Assembly (NCBI GenBank): GCA_026874595.1 | Contig: CM049314.1 | Coordinates: forward strand, 25,867,729-25,931,728 | Length of the DNA stretch: 64,000 nt | DNA from: Sipunculus nudus | Lineage: Eukaryota; Annelida; Sipuncula; Golfingiida; Sipunculidae | Reading direction: 5' to 3' | Shown: in pieces, positions 12,505 through 23,728 of the stretch | Layout: each line of letters begins with the position of its first letter | Numbering within the stretch: position 1 is the stretch's first letter | Position numbers and translations under genes: made by a program | The notes under the pieces: model-generated | The model's input: the letters and a program-made list of their open reading frames with translations, nothing else | What the model was told of the DNA's origin: nothing | Databases searched by the model: none

Positions 12505-13218
12505 ACCTGGTTTTATATTCTGCGATCTTTGGGACGAAAATATGATTTCAGGGCCCTGAATGTCATATGAACAGAAACCGTATCCCTTAGGTTTAGAATC
12601 TTCAAACGCTACACAGGGAATTTCTAGGCAAATCTGAAACATGAAATTAGGTCATGGTGATCTATATTTTGCGACCTACAGGCCGAAGACATGCATTATT
12701 TAGAACACCCAGACAGGGCACCGATTGTATCCGTTTGGCCTAGAATCTTCTAATGTAATATTAACGGAGGTCCTGGGTAAATGTCCGTGGAAACATGAAA
12801 TTAGGTCACTGTGGAGCTACGGGGAAACGATCACCTATGTTCTGTGAGATAGGCGAAAGACATGATTTGAGCATTTCGGTACAAATGTTAGCAGTTGGAC
12901 CTAGAAACTTCTATTTTAATTAAGATCCAGGGAGAGCCCCGTAAAATCTTCTTAGAACCCCTAAATAAGGTCACTATGAGGCATACTCTGCGAGCATATA
13001 ACACCCTATAAGCTTGATGTGTGCAAATCGTAGCAATCTACACAGAACTTGGCATCTAGGGAGTTCTTGGTTAAATCTTGGAAACCCTAAATAAGGTCAC
13101 TGTATCATGTTTCTAAGGCCTATGGGTAAAACGCCTGATTACATTAATATAATTATAATTAATACATGCATCGCCTGTTTGTCGAATTCAGCTGAGCGTG
13201 ATGGCCCATGGGGCAGTT
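12505..13218 (+). mobile_element. 5'-truncated element of the 155-bp monomer subfamily
   Basis: Monomers carry 'ctagaatcttc', 'ggcaaatctgaaacatgaaattaggtcatggtgatctatattttgcgacctac' type text (here in shorter pieces) and 'cacccagacagggcac', as in 23729-25714. The 3' terminus is TCAGCTGAGCG (13188-13198) followed by ATGGCCCATGG and a GTTG end. The 5' hairpin is missing. A further monomer-like piece near 12960-13120 is strongly diverged, so this is an old copy. Confidence 0.65.
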
Positions 13219-15420
13219 GTTTATTATCGGTTTCGATACAATATGCGTGGAAATGTGGATGCTTATGAGGACAAACACAAAATTCGATTCAATTCAATGT
13301 ATGGTGCATGAAAAATGAAATCTAAGCAAGAAAACAAATTAGCAACATAGTCCTCATTTGCCACCAAAAAAAAACCCACTAGAAACTGGAGCGGCGAATC
13401 AGTTGAACATCAGTTGAATTTTGGCGCACTTCCTGTTCGGGGAAAAGTCTATAGCCTTACCAGCTCAGTCCTTGCAAGTCTTTTCCCATGTCAATATTCA
13501 TATTCAATCGAGTCCATGCAGCGTGGTTATTGCAATACATTGCATATTACTTATACGCAGTTATATACAAGTTGGTCATCGCTGATGTCCCCCCCCCCCC
13601 CTTTATGACATCGACTTGACATGGAGTAACATCAGATTGGACACATCGGGGAATATCGGGGTGACATCTGGATATTTTTTAACATTTTCAAAAATGTCTA
13701 GTGTTGGGGTCACTAGAACATATCGGGGCTGCATCGGCTTGTCATCGGGAAAACATCGGAACAGCCTACTGGGACACATCGCGAAGAAATCGTCAATGTG
13801 TAAGCCAGTCTTAAAGCGGGAAATCAGTGTTAATATGAGTTGGTAGGTTAACGAAAACATCGGAACTAAAGGTACCCAGAAACACCACCCAAAGGCAACC
13901 GCTCAAGGCAATATTTATGATAGAACAACCTGCAAACACTTAAACACAGAATAAATTCTGAGTGAGCTGGACTTTTCATCATTTCATCACTATATAGAGC
14001 TATTAATCTCCATTTTGAACTGAAACGTTTAACTTTATGATTTTGCTAATGATTTTTATCTGTTTAATGCTAAATTATCCTCAAATGAAATGTAAAAAAG
14101 ATATTATCCTTCCAAAGAATAACATGAAAACACATTAATTTGTCATCAACAAAATCTGAGGGTAGTTGGCAAACCGTTGTCCCTGCTAACTTATTTTACT
14201 AAAAGAAAATCAGTCCAATAAAATATTGTTGTGCATATACGATCGAAGTGATATGTAAGTTTAAACCCACGCGTATACTGATATTACATGTTTATAATGT
14301 TAATATTTGAGCTAAGAACAACAAAAGATGTAATTATTTATTAATCTTTCGCCTTTCGACTTTTAAACCTACGTGGGAGGCCGCATGGATAACATTTACA
14401 GAAAATGCCAATTGGGGTACACGAAAAATTTTCATGAGAAAATAAGTAATATATAAGACATGTATCGATGTGTACAAATTAACAGGGTTTCCAGCAGCTT
14501 ACTCTGACTAAATTCCCTGAGTTTTCGCTGACTATTCCCTGACCTTTAGCTAGTTTTCATGTATAAATCATCACAAAACTTTTTAATTTGGTTTCAAAAC
14601 GTCATTTTACAGCCAAACCTTCAATTGAAACGTGTATGGAACATCAGAATCATACATCAGATCCAGCATTCTTTATATTATACTGCTCATGAACAGAATC
14701 GGTCCATCCTTCAAACTTACCATATTTTTATCAGAGATGCCAAACTCTTTCAACATGATAACAAAATTCGAACAGCCATTAAAAAAATTCTTTCCCTGAC
14801 TTCCAAAAATATCAAATAATTCCCTGACTTATAATTTTTACCCAGACCGCTGGCAACCCTGGTTAACATTGAGCTTAAACTTATCCAAAGATCATGCAAT
14901 TTTTATTTAACGCATTCACCTTGGCAGGGGCTTCCCACTTTCTGGTACTTCTCGCATTTACATGTGACTCCCCCCTCCCCACTTTGGCTAAAATTTTGCG
15001 CATGCCCTTGGAAAAGGTCCAAAATATTATGATCACAACCCACCCAGAAAAAATCCTGGATACACCCCTGATAATGAACCCCAATAGTTATACAGGAATA
15101 CCAGCTGTCACCTCTTAGTCATATGCTGACTTGCCAATTTTACAAGCACTGAACTTTTTTTAAGATATGATTCAATTTTTTCTACCTCTTGTTTAGCAAG
15201 GGTACCCACGAACCTCGCTGAGTAAGTTTGGGGCCGGCTTAATCTTATTTTGTATCAACAGACTGTCTGGCTGTTCCGTGGTTTCGATGTGTACATGTAA
15301 TCTGCTTTGTTAATCGTGTTTTTTTTAAGTTGACTCAGTGCAATTTTTGTGCCCTTTGTTTTCTAACTGAAAGGAGTTTAAATAAAAATAAATCTGCATT
15401 GAGTGAAATGTAGCCTCCTT
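13219..15420. other. Noncoding stretch with ACATCGG-rich patch
   Basis: No gene is supported. 13620-13770 contains repeated CATCGG-type words in both spaced and adjacent forms, which opens frames on both strands without family similarity. 14880-15075 ends with 'atcctggatacacccctg', resembling the right end of a TIR element. Confidence 0.45.
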
Positions 15421-15429
15421 TATACTCTC

Positions 15430-15433
15430 TGTC

Positions 15434-15467
<34 letters not shown>

Positions 15468-15469
15468 AC
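15430..15469. repeat. (CTGT)n / (CT)n microsatellite
   Basis: A run of CTGTCTGT-type units passes into CTCTCT. Confidence 0.9.
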
Positions 15470-15629
15470 CATTTATTAACGCATAATCCTCTTACCCTCT
15501 CAATTGATTATAGAAGGTCCATTCTTGTTTTCGGGACGCAAACATTTTACATACATGTATGTGTATACAAGTTTTGTACTAACAGGAGGGCTCTGTCAAA
15601 TAAGCATCGACAGTTCAATAATAATGGAA

Positions 15630-15900
15630 ATATGCATCCTAATGAATGCAAACTTTCGCCATTCACCTATACGGCAAATATTTCCAGGTTCATTCTTGCA
15701 TAACTGAATATATTTTATGAGTTTTTTCCTGGATCCGGATCATGTTTCGGATCCACCGCAAAATTTAATTGTTTCTTCAATGACCCATTTCTAACACGCT
15801 CTGAAAGATTTATGAGATTCCGTTTATGTTATGAAACACACAAATAAACAAACACACACACGAACGTGAACAAACGCATGCGCGCCTGGCGGAGGCAATA
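15630..15900 (+). repeat. Dispersed repeat family R3, copy 1
   Basis: It shares a long colinear order with 37110-37443 and part of 41740-41890: an 'aatgaatgc' start, 'tttccaggttcatt.gcataa', 'cctggatccggatcatg', 'catgaaattccgt'-like text, then CACACACGAACG and 'cctggcggaggcaa'. The tail resembles a widespread marine-invertebrate repeat ending in CTCCTTGGCGGAGG; I recall this pattern and have not searched it. No coding capacity. Confidence 0.6.
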
Positions 15901-16080
15901 AGAGCAGGTATCGGTGGAATCCAAGCTATCATCACTGGGGAACCCCAGACGTCAGCTCCCTGAGACGCTCTTATAACCGCAACTTTCCACACAGCGATCA
16001 GTGCGTGTGTACTTTTGTGAAAAGGGCTGTGTTTTCCGAGCTAACCATGCAGTGAACGCATTGGGACAATACGCGTTTTG
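15900..16080 (+). repeat. Diverged duplicate of 18020-18190
   Basis: 'gctatcatcactggggaaccccagacgtc..ctccctgagacgc' matches 'gctatcaccgggaaaccccaaacgtcgactccctgagag', and both continue with a 'tttccacac.gcga.ca' block and a 'tgcgtgt.tactttt' block. They are dispersed noncoding duplicates of each other. Confidence 0.6.
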
Positions 16081-17445
16081 TTTCAGGCTATAAAGAACTT
16101 TGTCTTTTTCTTTCTCTTGTTTCGACCGGTCACTCGGAGTGAAGAAGAATGTGTGTTAGATACCATTATCGATTTATTGAGAACATAAAATAGTATGTAT
16201 TTTTATATAATATATATATTGGATATTGGGATACGGTTCTTCCTGTCTTATGTGGTGATGCCACATGAAAATTTAGAGTTCTCAGGGGTCAAAAACTAAC
16301 CTCCCACCGTCACGATCGAATCACTACTGAAATCTCCCGCTGTCCCATGCCCTTTTCTCAAGTAATTGTCTTAATTATTTCGCTTAAAAGTTGACCGGTT
16401 TACTGGCCGAGCCTTGCAAAACGCACATTGGACCTTGCGACGAATGTTTTGCCCGGGTATAGATAAGGCGCTGAGGTCCCCGTAAAGATAGTTACTGATA
16501 ACCTGCTTGCACTATTAGTTCGATCCATGCTTTACCCTTGATATTTTCACCTTCGCTGGGTATTACAGTTTACGACAGGAAAACTTTACAAAAGAAGAAC
16601 CGTATCGTTTAATAATACATTGTCCTTACTTATATGTTAAAGGTTCATTCCTTTGTTTTAAACATAAACTTAAAATAAGGTTTGTATGTGTAAAGGAATT
16701 GATTAAAAAACAGTAGCTTTTATTTAACTTTGGAGACACCATGTCAAGTGTTGTTTATATCAGGCGAGTCCAGCTTAACAGTGGTGTGTAATGGGTGATT
16801 TTATGTAATCATTCCCCAGTCCAGGCAGGTTAACATAGCCATGCAGTCTTCAACTTTGTTCCTTCTGCAAGAACTTTGTCCCCCCCCCCCCCCCACTCCA
16901 AGATATGATGCATAAACGAGATCAATGCTGTGAATTTCCCTATTCAATTCATTATTATTCTTTTCTTTTGCTAAATTAAAGATTTTGTATTGTATCACAA
17001 GGGGTCACAATGATTCAAGAACACATTTAATTGTACAAGGTGATGTTTTGCCATAAAAGTATGCTACATCCCATTAATATATCTTGTCATGCATACCACT
17101 GGTACACTAAATCACGAATTTGAGCAAACTATCCTTAAATTAAATCTTTAGCTCATTTTACTATATCTTTAATCTGTTTTATTTTTAATTATTAACTGCA
17201 TTTTCACATATTTGTTTATCAAATATATTGTGGAATAACCTGTCCCCTTATTTGCATTATTAAATGGTTTCAGGTATATATTACAGAGTACAATATATAC
17301 ATATAAAGATTCTTTTTCGTGCATTCACATATTTAGTATTTGATTATCAATAAATGGCAATACCATTTCTTGTTAGCTTTTCATATGCTATATATGTTAT
17401 TAAAAAATAGGTATACATTCTGCATTTGTTAAAATTTTACTAAGT
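16081..17445. other. Noncoding stretch
   Basis: No gene is recognised. It holds a 14-C run near 16880 and AT-rich sequence to 17430. Splice-site or domain evidence is absent. Confidence 0.5.
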
Positions 17446-17478
17446 TCAGCTGAGCGCCGGGACCCATGGGTCCCATTG
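17446..17478 (+). repeat. Solo 3' terminus of the hairpin-ended element family
   Basis: TCAGCTGAGCGCCGGGACCC followed by ATGGGTCCCATTG matches the 3' ends at 8779 and 47984, including the palindrome. No internal monomers precede it, so it is either an end remnant or a very short derivative. Confidence 0.6.
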
Positions 17479-17849
17479 TTATTTGAACACTCCTTGCATA
17501 GTTTACGTGATACCTACAACTGTTTCCAGAACTGTTGAAGATGTAAATGCACGGTGATAAGTGATACTGCAGCAACAGATAGTGTGGTCTTTTCAACATT
17601 ATTCAAACGGACTACCTGTTCGAATTGGGGGATTAACCTATTTTTATGCTTACAAAAGACATGAGTGCAAAGGGATTGAGAATCACATGTTGTTTACATT
17701 TAATGATCATACAAGTGAGACGGTGACTGGGTTAAACGTCACATCCATTAATATCATTAATATCGTCACAGCCATCACTGCCAGCAGGGATTATTCATTG
17801 AGCACAATAGACCTTATCCCTGAGCGGAGGTTGGCACGCGCTGGCGCAC

Positions 17850-18200
17850 GCACTAATATACATTCACAGTGACACACGAACGGGAATGAACGCAGGCGCT
17901 CCTGGCAGAGGCAATATAATGTAATACAGAAACGTGTTTACACAAAGCAACAAGGGCCACTCTCCAAATCGACCTTTGACCTTACTCTTCCCGGCCATGG
18001 AATAGCCGTGACGTCACGTGAATGAACAACGAGCAGGCATCAGCGGAAAGCTATCACCGGGAAACCCCAAACGTCGACTCCCTGAGAGGCACTTAACCGC
18101 CAGTTTCCACACCGCGAACATTGCGTGTATACTTTTAAATAGCGGTCTGTGCTTTCCCGAGCTCAACAGTGACCGCAATGACCGATAAGCTGAATAGCTA
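17850..18200 (+). repeat. Dispersed repeat, partner of 15840-16080
   Basis: It contains 'cacacgaacgggaatgaacgcaggcgctcctggcagaggcaa', as in R3, and then the 'gggaaaccccaaacgtcgactccctgag' block shared with 15900-16080. An open frame at 17561-17872 runs into this repeat and has no recognisable family. Confidence 0.5.
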
Positions 18201-18795
18201 GTATTTTTGTGCCAGAAGACTAACATAATTCCAAGCTTACTTTAAACACAGTTATTACAATCAAAGGAGGTGAATTAAGTGTCCCCCCAAAGCTTTTATC
18301 AAAAACAAAACGTCAAAGCTGGGCCACTCTCTACAATACTCATCATCATTCAATCAGAGCTGAAATGAGATGCAAAAGGACATCTTGGCTAATCGTTTAC
18401 GCCCTAAGCATGCATACAAAAAAAATCGTAAAACATTTCAAGACCCTTAGTGCAATTATTGAAAACAGACATTTTCCTCATATTGTTTTATATTTTATTT
18501 TTATCAAAATGTTTATGCCCAAATGTTTTCAATGTTGTTTTTTACGCATTAATGCAGGAGAATGGAACCATGGTTGATTATTTGCTTTCTCTTTAGTTAT
18601 TAAATTATGATTATTTGCATAAAGCCATCCGTCTAGTTTCATATAAAAATCACAATTACTCTTTGAGCTGGACTTTCTGTTTTTACCAAATTTTTCTTTA
18701 ATCTTGAGTTTGCATTTTTTAACGGATATGTTATTTTTCATCGCTTTATATACATCTAATACAAAAATCACTTTATCTTGAAGAACACTAACGTT

Positions 18796-18850
18796 TGTAA
18801 ACCGAGTTCGATTCCCGGCTTAGCTATATATGAGAGCAGGTTATAATGAC
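18796..18850 (+). repeat. tRNA-like (SINE) remnant
   Basis: GAGTTCGATTCCCGGCTTAG contains a perfect polymerase III box B (GTTCGATTCC). No upstream box A or full cloverleaf is visible, so this is more likely a truncated tRNA-derived SINE than a tRNA gene. Confidence 0.4.
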
Positions 18851-19550
18851 ACAGAATTTGTTTATCCTGTCTTGTGAAAACATAAATTAAACGAACAGAA
18901 ATTTTTAATTACAACGTACAATCCATCGAGGAATGTAGTAATGAAATACAAGTAATGAAGTTTTAAAAAAGCTTTATAACAGGTATGATTTAGTAATCTG
19001 CCCACGGTACACAGCGCCATCTATTGGCTGTGCTTATTGCATGAATCAGTATCAGAACCCGAGTAGTAATTTTTCTATGTAAGTTTTTATGTATATTCAT
19101 TTATCCGGTCATTTTGTATAATTTGTACACACGGTATACTTACTAAACCTAAAAATGTAATAAAAGTTTCCATGTTCAGGTAGAATGTGAATTCTTACAT
19201 CAGATTAGTCTTTAGACGGGTTCTTCTATATACATGTACTAATATATACTCTTTGCATCATGTTTGCTTGACTGTTTCAATTTTTTTTACTAGTTTTTAC
19301 CACATTCACAATGAGTTTACTGATGCACATAATTAAATACGCGTTGGGAGATTATAAGTGGTGGTCTGTTGGATTATATATAAAATTCCACACACTATAC
19401 ATGGATTCAACATAAGATGCCTCTGATACACACAAAATATGAAGGTTGCTAGAGTGGTTTAATGCATGGTTATATAACTGGGTGTATCAACCTTTTTCTT
19501 CAAAATGCGGGACTATGCCCTGTGAAAGAAATTACTGTGCCACCTCAATC

Positions 19551-19711
19551 GGGAATTTCCGCAAAATATGCAGCAGACGCGCTTGCCTCTTATCGTGGTC
19601 TATATAAATAGCGCTGGATCCGTTCGTATCACTGATCGGCCTGAACCTGTAAACATGCAAGCATCGAGTGAAGCTAGACCTACAGACTTATGACGCGGGA
19701 CGGTTCATTTG
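19551..19711 (+). promoter_or_regulatory. Candidate RNA polymerase II promoter with kappaB site, TATA box and leader exon
   Basis: GGGAATTTCC at 19551-19560 is a perfect match to the Rel/NF-kappaB consensus GGGRNNYYCC. TATATAAATA follows at 19601-19610, so a start site is expected near 19630. The following 80 bases end at 19711 in ATTTG with a strong GTAAGT donor (GT at 19712-19713), as expected of a short noncoding first exon. This leader contains one 12-codon upstream open frame that opens and closes within it (ATGCAAGCA... to TGA). The first + strand acceptor leading into a real gene is at 26497, four bases before the ATG of the large gene. Linking the two is inference. Confidence 0.5.
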
Positions 19712-20301
19712 GTAAGTCCGTATTGAATTTTAAGATTATTGTCAAAGACTGGCTTCAGATTCGCGGGGTTAATATTTCGAGGTTTGTCCCGGTTCAGTGT
19801 TTCGCCAGGGTTCCATTTTCGCTATCGCGAATACCCTGTATTATCAGGCTTCACAAAGTGTTCAATTAGTATATGAATCATTTATATAATGAAATGTGCC
19901 CAAAAACTTTATAATTAGAGACAGCTGACATCATTGACAGAAGGAATCTTTTAACATATCAGATCTAATATGATTTATGTTGAATATCAACTTTTTACAC
20001 GTAGACTTGCCTCTCACGATGGGATTTCTTTTTCACGAAGCTTTATTTCGCGAACATTCCCCTTACCCGAATATCCCGAATCTGAAAACTTCGCGAATAA
20101 AAAATGCGTCCAGATTACATATACAATATGTCTGTCTCTAGGTCAGACTGCCTTCCTGACGGTCTTCTCTATATAAGCTGACAGAGATGCCCGTCCATGC
20201 TCGTGTGGTTGCCGTGAATACGTGTATCAGTATAGGCATTTATATTGCACTGCGAGGGCCTACTTTTACTTTGAATAATTAGACTCAGAATTAAGTACAG
20301 A

Positions 20302-20521
20302 AGCGGGTGGGGGGGGGGGGGGGGGGTAGTCCTGTGGGTCCGGACCCCCCTTCCCCCTTTTTCAGCTTTAGCAACCCCGACTTTAAGGGTTTCAGACAAA
20401 TTTGCGGCCTGGATCCCCTTTTCCGGACGTGAGGGCCATTTTTAGGTTTTATCATAGTCCTCCTGCATGGGTTGGACCCCCCACCCCCCACCACCTTTTC
20501 CTAAATCCTGGATCCGCCCCT
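20302..20521 (-). repeat. TIR element fragment with right end CCTGGATCCGCCCCTG
   Basis: A 20-base G run is followed by 'gtcctgtgggtccggaccccccttccccc', 'ccccttttccggacgtgagggcc' and the terminal 'aaatcctggatccgcccctg'. Part of it (the 'ccttttccggac' to 'agtcctc.tg.gggtt' order) recurs at 37590-37650, and its terminus in the opposite orientation recurs at 33735. The left terminus is missing. Confidence 0.55.
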
Positions 20522-20529
20522 GAAGTAGA

Positions 20530-21935
20530 GGGGTAGGACTGCTACTTTTCTTTCACATGCAATATGTTGGAGCTTCTAAATGAATTTGAATGATTTTTGT
20601 AAAGGAAAAATATAATTATTTCTGAATAGTCATGTTTTTTATGGATCGACAGTATTTAGGGTTGCTCAGGAGTTTATTAACTATATGTCTGAATTGAAAG
20701 TTGCATCAGTTATAATTTTGGGAGGAGGCGTCTGTTTCAATTACCTACATGTCATTATTTAAATAACAGTATATATAACAGTTATACTGTCTTGCAACAT
20801 AATGCTTGATTATAATTGATTAACTGAATAAATCAAAATACTTTATAAATTCAGTGGAGCATGTCAGTTTAAAAAAGCCCGGGCTGGCACATCATTATAC
20901 CTTCATTTGTGTCCTTTATCTATAAACGTTAATTTACATTTCAAGTTCGCAGAAAGTCACCATTAAGGCTGTCCAATTTAATACAGAGAAAATAAGGGAT
21001 GGCTTCCATAGTCCTTTTTGGAGGTGTGTGTGTGGGGGGGGGGGGGGGGGGAGCGTTGGCCAAAAGAAAGACGCTACGGACTCTGTTTAAAAAGCCAACT
21101 ATAACTGTTGTAAATGGAAATACACATTGTGACTAGGGTGATATGATAAAACAAAAAAAAAATAAAAAAAGACGTGGATATCAACAACATGTTTATAATA
21201 TATGGCGGCCCGCCGAAATAATAAATCAGATAACCCAGAGCTTTGCAATTGGCGTTTTGCAACAAGTAACCTTTCTTCCTCAGCATATATGCAACCTACC
21301 ATCTTAGGTTACATGTTTTTCACATTTGTCAACATTGCTGTGTTTACAAACATATTGATGATAAATAAAGGCGTAATAAGAGCTTTCCACAACCAAAATT
21401 ATCCTTTGAACATTAATATATACACAGAGGGAGCCAGAAATTACACATTCTTTTTCAAAAGATAGTTGAACGTGCACCTATAAACCCTCCGAACCATCAT
21501 CTTAACCGTCTCTAATTTTACATTTAAAAAACGCTATCTCACAAAATCAAGCGAAAATACAACACACCAAATACAACGCAGCATATACTTAATTGTAGTA
21601 TACAAAGGTGCTTCTTTGAGCGAGCGAAACTCTTGTTGTTAGAACCATTATCTCAGCTTATGCAGACTTACGATCATATTCGTTCGATTATAATAGAATC
21701 TTAATTGATATTTCAGTACAAGCCTCAAGAAGATCTCTTTCCCGCATGCAGCTATCTATATCTGGGCTTCCGCCCTTGGGCCCGCTTTGTACAAAAAAAT
21801 TATGTGTATAGCCGCATCCGCAACACAAATTAACGGGCAGATTAAAATAATATATTCAATGAAAAGGCAACACCCTGTCTCTTAATACACACATATGTTT
21901 ACTCAGAAACGGGAAGGTCTTGGAATCAAGACTAT
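20530..21935. other. Noncoding stretch
   Basis: No gene is recognised. A 19-G run lies near 21035-21052. The open frame at 21202-21465 has no domain or splice context. Confidence 0.5.
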
Positions 21936-21937
21936 AA

Positions 21938-21939
<2 letters not shown>

Positions 21940-22022
<83 letters not shown>
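21940..22022. repeat. (CT)n-(TA)n compound microsatellite
   Basis: About 40 bp of CT passes directly into about 40 bp of TA. Confidence 0.95.
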
Positions 22023-22026
<4 letters not shown>

Positions 22027-22321
22027 TTTTATGCATCAAAGATTCCAGGTCCTTCCACATAAACGACTGCAAACTCTGAATACGGATGTTTTCTACAGGT
22101 ATCAAGTGAAGTTCTCTGAGGGGAATACTTTGCTTCAAAGGACGACAGTGTCAGAAGACTTGACTTGGCACTCCGACTGTGATGCAGAAGCAAAACCACG
22201 TTCTCCAGGGAAGAATAGTCGGCATACCCTTGTCCGAGACATTTCTCAGGTGATTAATTGCAGTACACACCTTGCATTGATCAAATAGAACGTGTTACTA
22301 GTTAGGCAAAAAATAAAAATA

Positions 22322-22605
22322 AAAAGGTATGGTTCTCAGGCACTTTTTTTCAGAAATCACTGCGGGCGGGCGGTATTCTATTTTTGACCTTTTTTTTACG
22401 TTTCGATAAAGATGTAATATGATCAGGGAAAAGCACAAAAATAAGTTTTTTTTGCTAAACAGTTAAAAGCACAAAATTACAAAAGTACAAAATTGTATTA
22501 TTTTATCTTCTTGAAAGATGAAAATCAAAAATCAAAATATTTGATGCGGGGGGGGGGGGGGGGTGTAAAGATTGATGCGGGCGGTGCCTGAGAACCATAC
22601 CTTTT
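22322..22605. mobile_element. MITE-like element with a perfect 22-bp inverted repeat
   Basis: AAAAGGTATGGTTCTCAGGC followed by AC (22322-22343) has its exact reverse complement at 22584-22605. The enclosed 284 bp has no coding capacity. It contains a 'gcgggcggg' patch near the left end and 'gatgcgggcgg' near the right, plus a long G run at 22547-22563. No target duplication is evident because both flanks are A/T-rich. The perfect inverted repeat implies a young insertion or selection for hairpin structure. Confidence 0.75.
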
Positions 22606-22609
22606 ATTT

Positions 22610-23728
22610 ATTTAAAGGACTGATGAGCCATAAAAAAGAACGAGACCAGTAGCCTTTTTAGTCAGTCCTGGGTCAATTCACTTGGCTTTTAATATACAAG
22701 CAAGTTCCAGCAAGATGTATGTTTAGTAAAAAGTGGTGCCCTAGGGCTGTATCCCACTCACAAATGAGTGAGTTCACGGGGGCTTCCGCGGTGTTATGAC
22801 CCAGCAATGTGGCAAAATTACACACGGGATCCACAGGTGAAGTAGATACCTTGCCAGGAAAATATCAGGATATAAAATGAGAGGAAGTGTGTGACACTAT
22901 CATGCCCTCTTTTTTTCGAAACTCTGTAGATGTATATATTAAGTTAAATTATCATTACAAATACAGAATGCATTTTCATCCGGCAAAAAAAGAAGAAAAA
23001 AAAAATAAAAAGAAGAATACAACGAAAATCTACTGGATATTCCGGCGCATGGGAAAATCTTCCACATCTCGCAAAAATATTTATAAGATATAATTGTTAC
23101 CAAATCTTGAATTATATTCAGTTTCCTGTTTCCAAAGTCAACATATCCCCAAATTGTGAAATAAATGATGTAGAAATTCCTTCACATACACATATTACGT
23201 ATGATATGTATTATACATATGTATGTATCAACATGCGTATGTATGTTGATGAAAAGTATGTTTAAGCGTATGTTGTATTAATGTAATGCAAACGAATACA
23301 ATGTGCTGTATTAAACGAGTTGCATTTTTGTTGTATTATACTTACTTAGTATTAATATTTTTGCGGCGTCACAGTGGCGATATCCCTGTCATTTATTAGA
23401 TGTTATCCTAAATAAGTAGGTATACCTGCAGAATTCTATTATGGATTCTGTTTGCTAAAAAGGGTAATATCTTTTTCAGTAGCTTATTTCAAAGCTTCTT
23501 TTTTCTACATAGGAAAGGTACTTTCCATTGTATTACTCTCGGAGTAAAAGAAATATAATTCCGAATGTGGTCCTTGATTATGTAGACCTTTGTGGTCCTA
23601 ATGTAGTCCTTTGTTGCGTACAGATAATAACAGGTGCCTTGCTGTTGCCTTTCAGTAATCTAATTCACAGGGTGAACTTGGATTAGAAGATCCCGGAGTC
23701 AGGTGAACATTTATGTAAGTACATTTTT
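22610..23728. other. Noncoding stretch
   Basis: No gene is recognised. 23185-23260 is rich in short palindromes of the ATACATATGTAT type. Confidence 0.5.

Noticed and set aside
13616-13860. Coding exon in the ACATCGG-rich patch
   Set aside because: Open on both strands because of word repetition; no conserved domain.
17561-17872. 103-codon frame, + strand
   Set aside because: Its 3' part is the dispersed repeat shared with 15840 and 37385, and no family or splice context is seen.
18796-18850. Functional tRNA gene
   Set aside because: Only a box B is present; acceptor stem and box A are missing.
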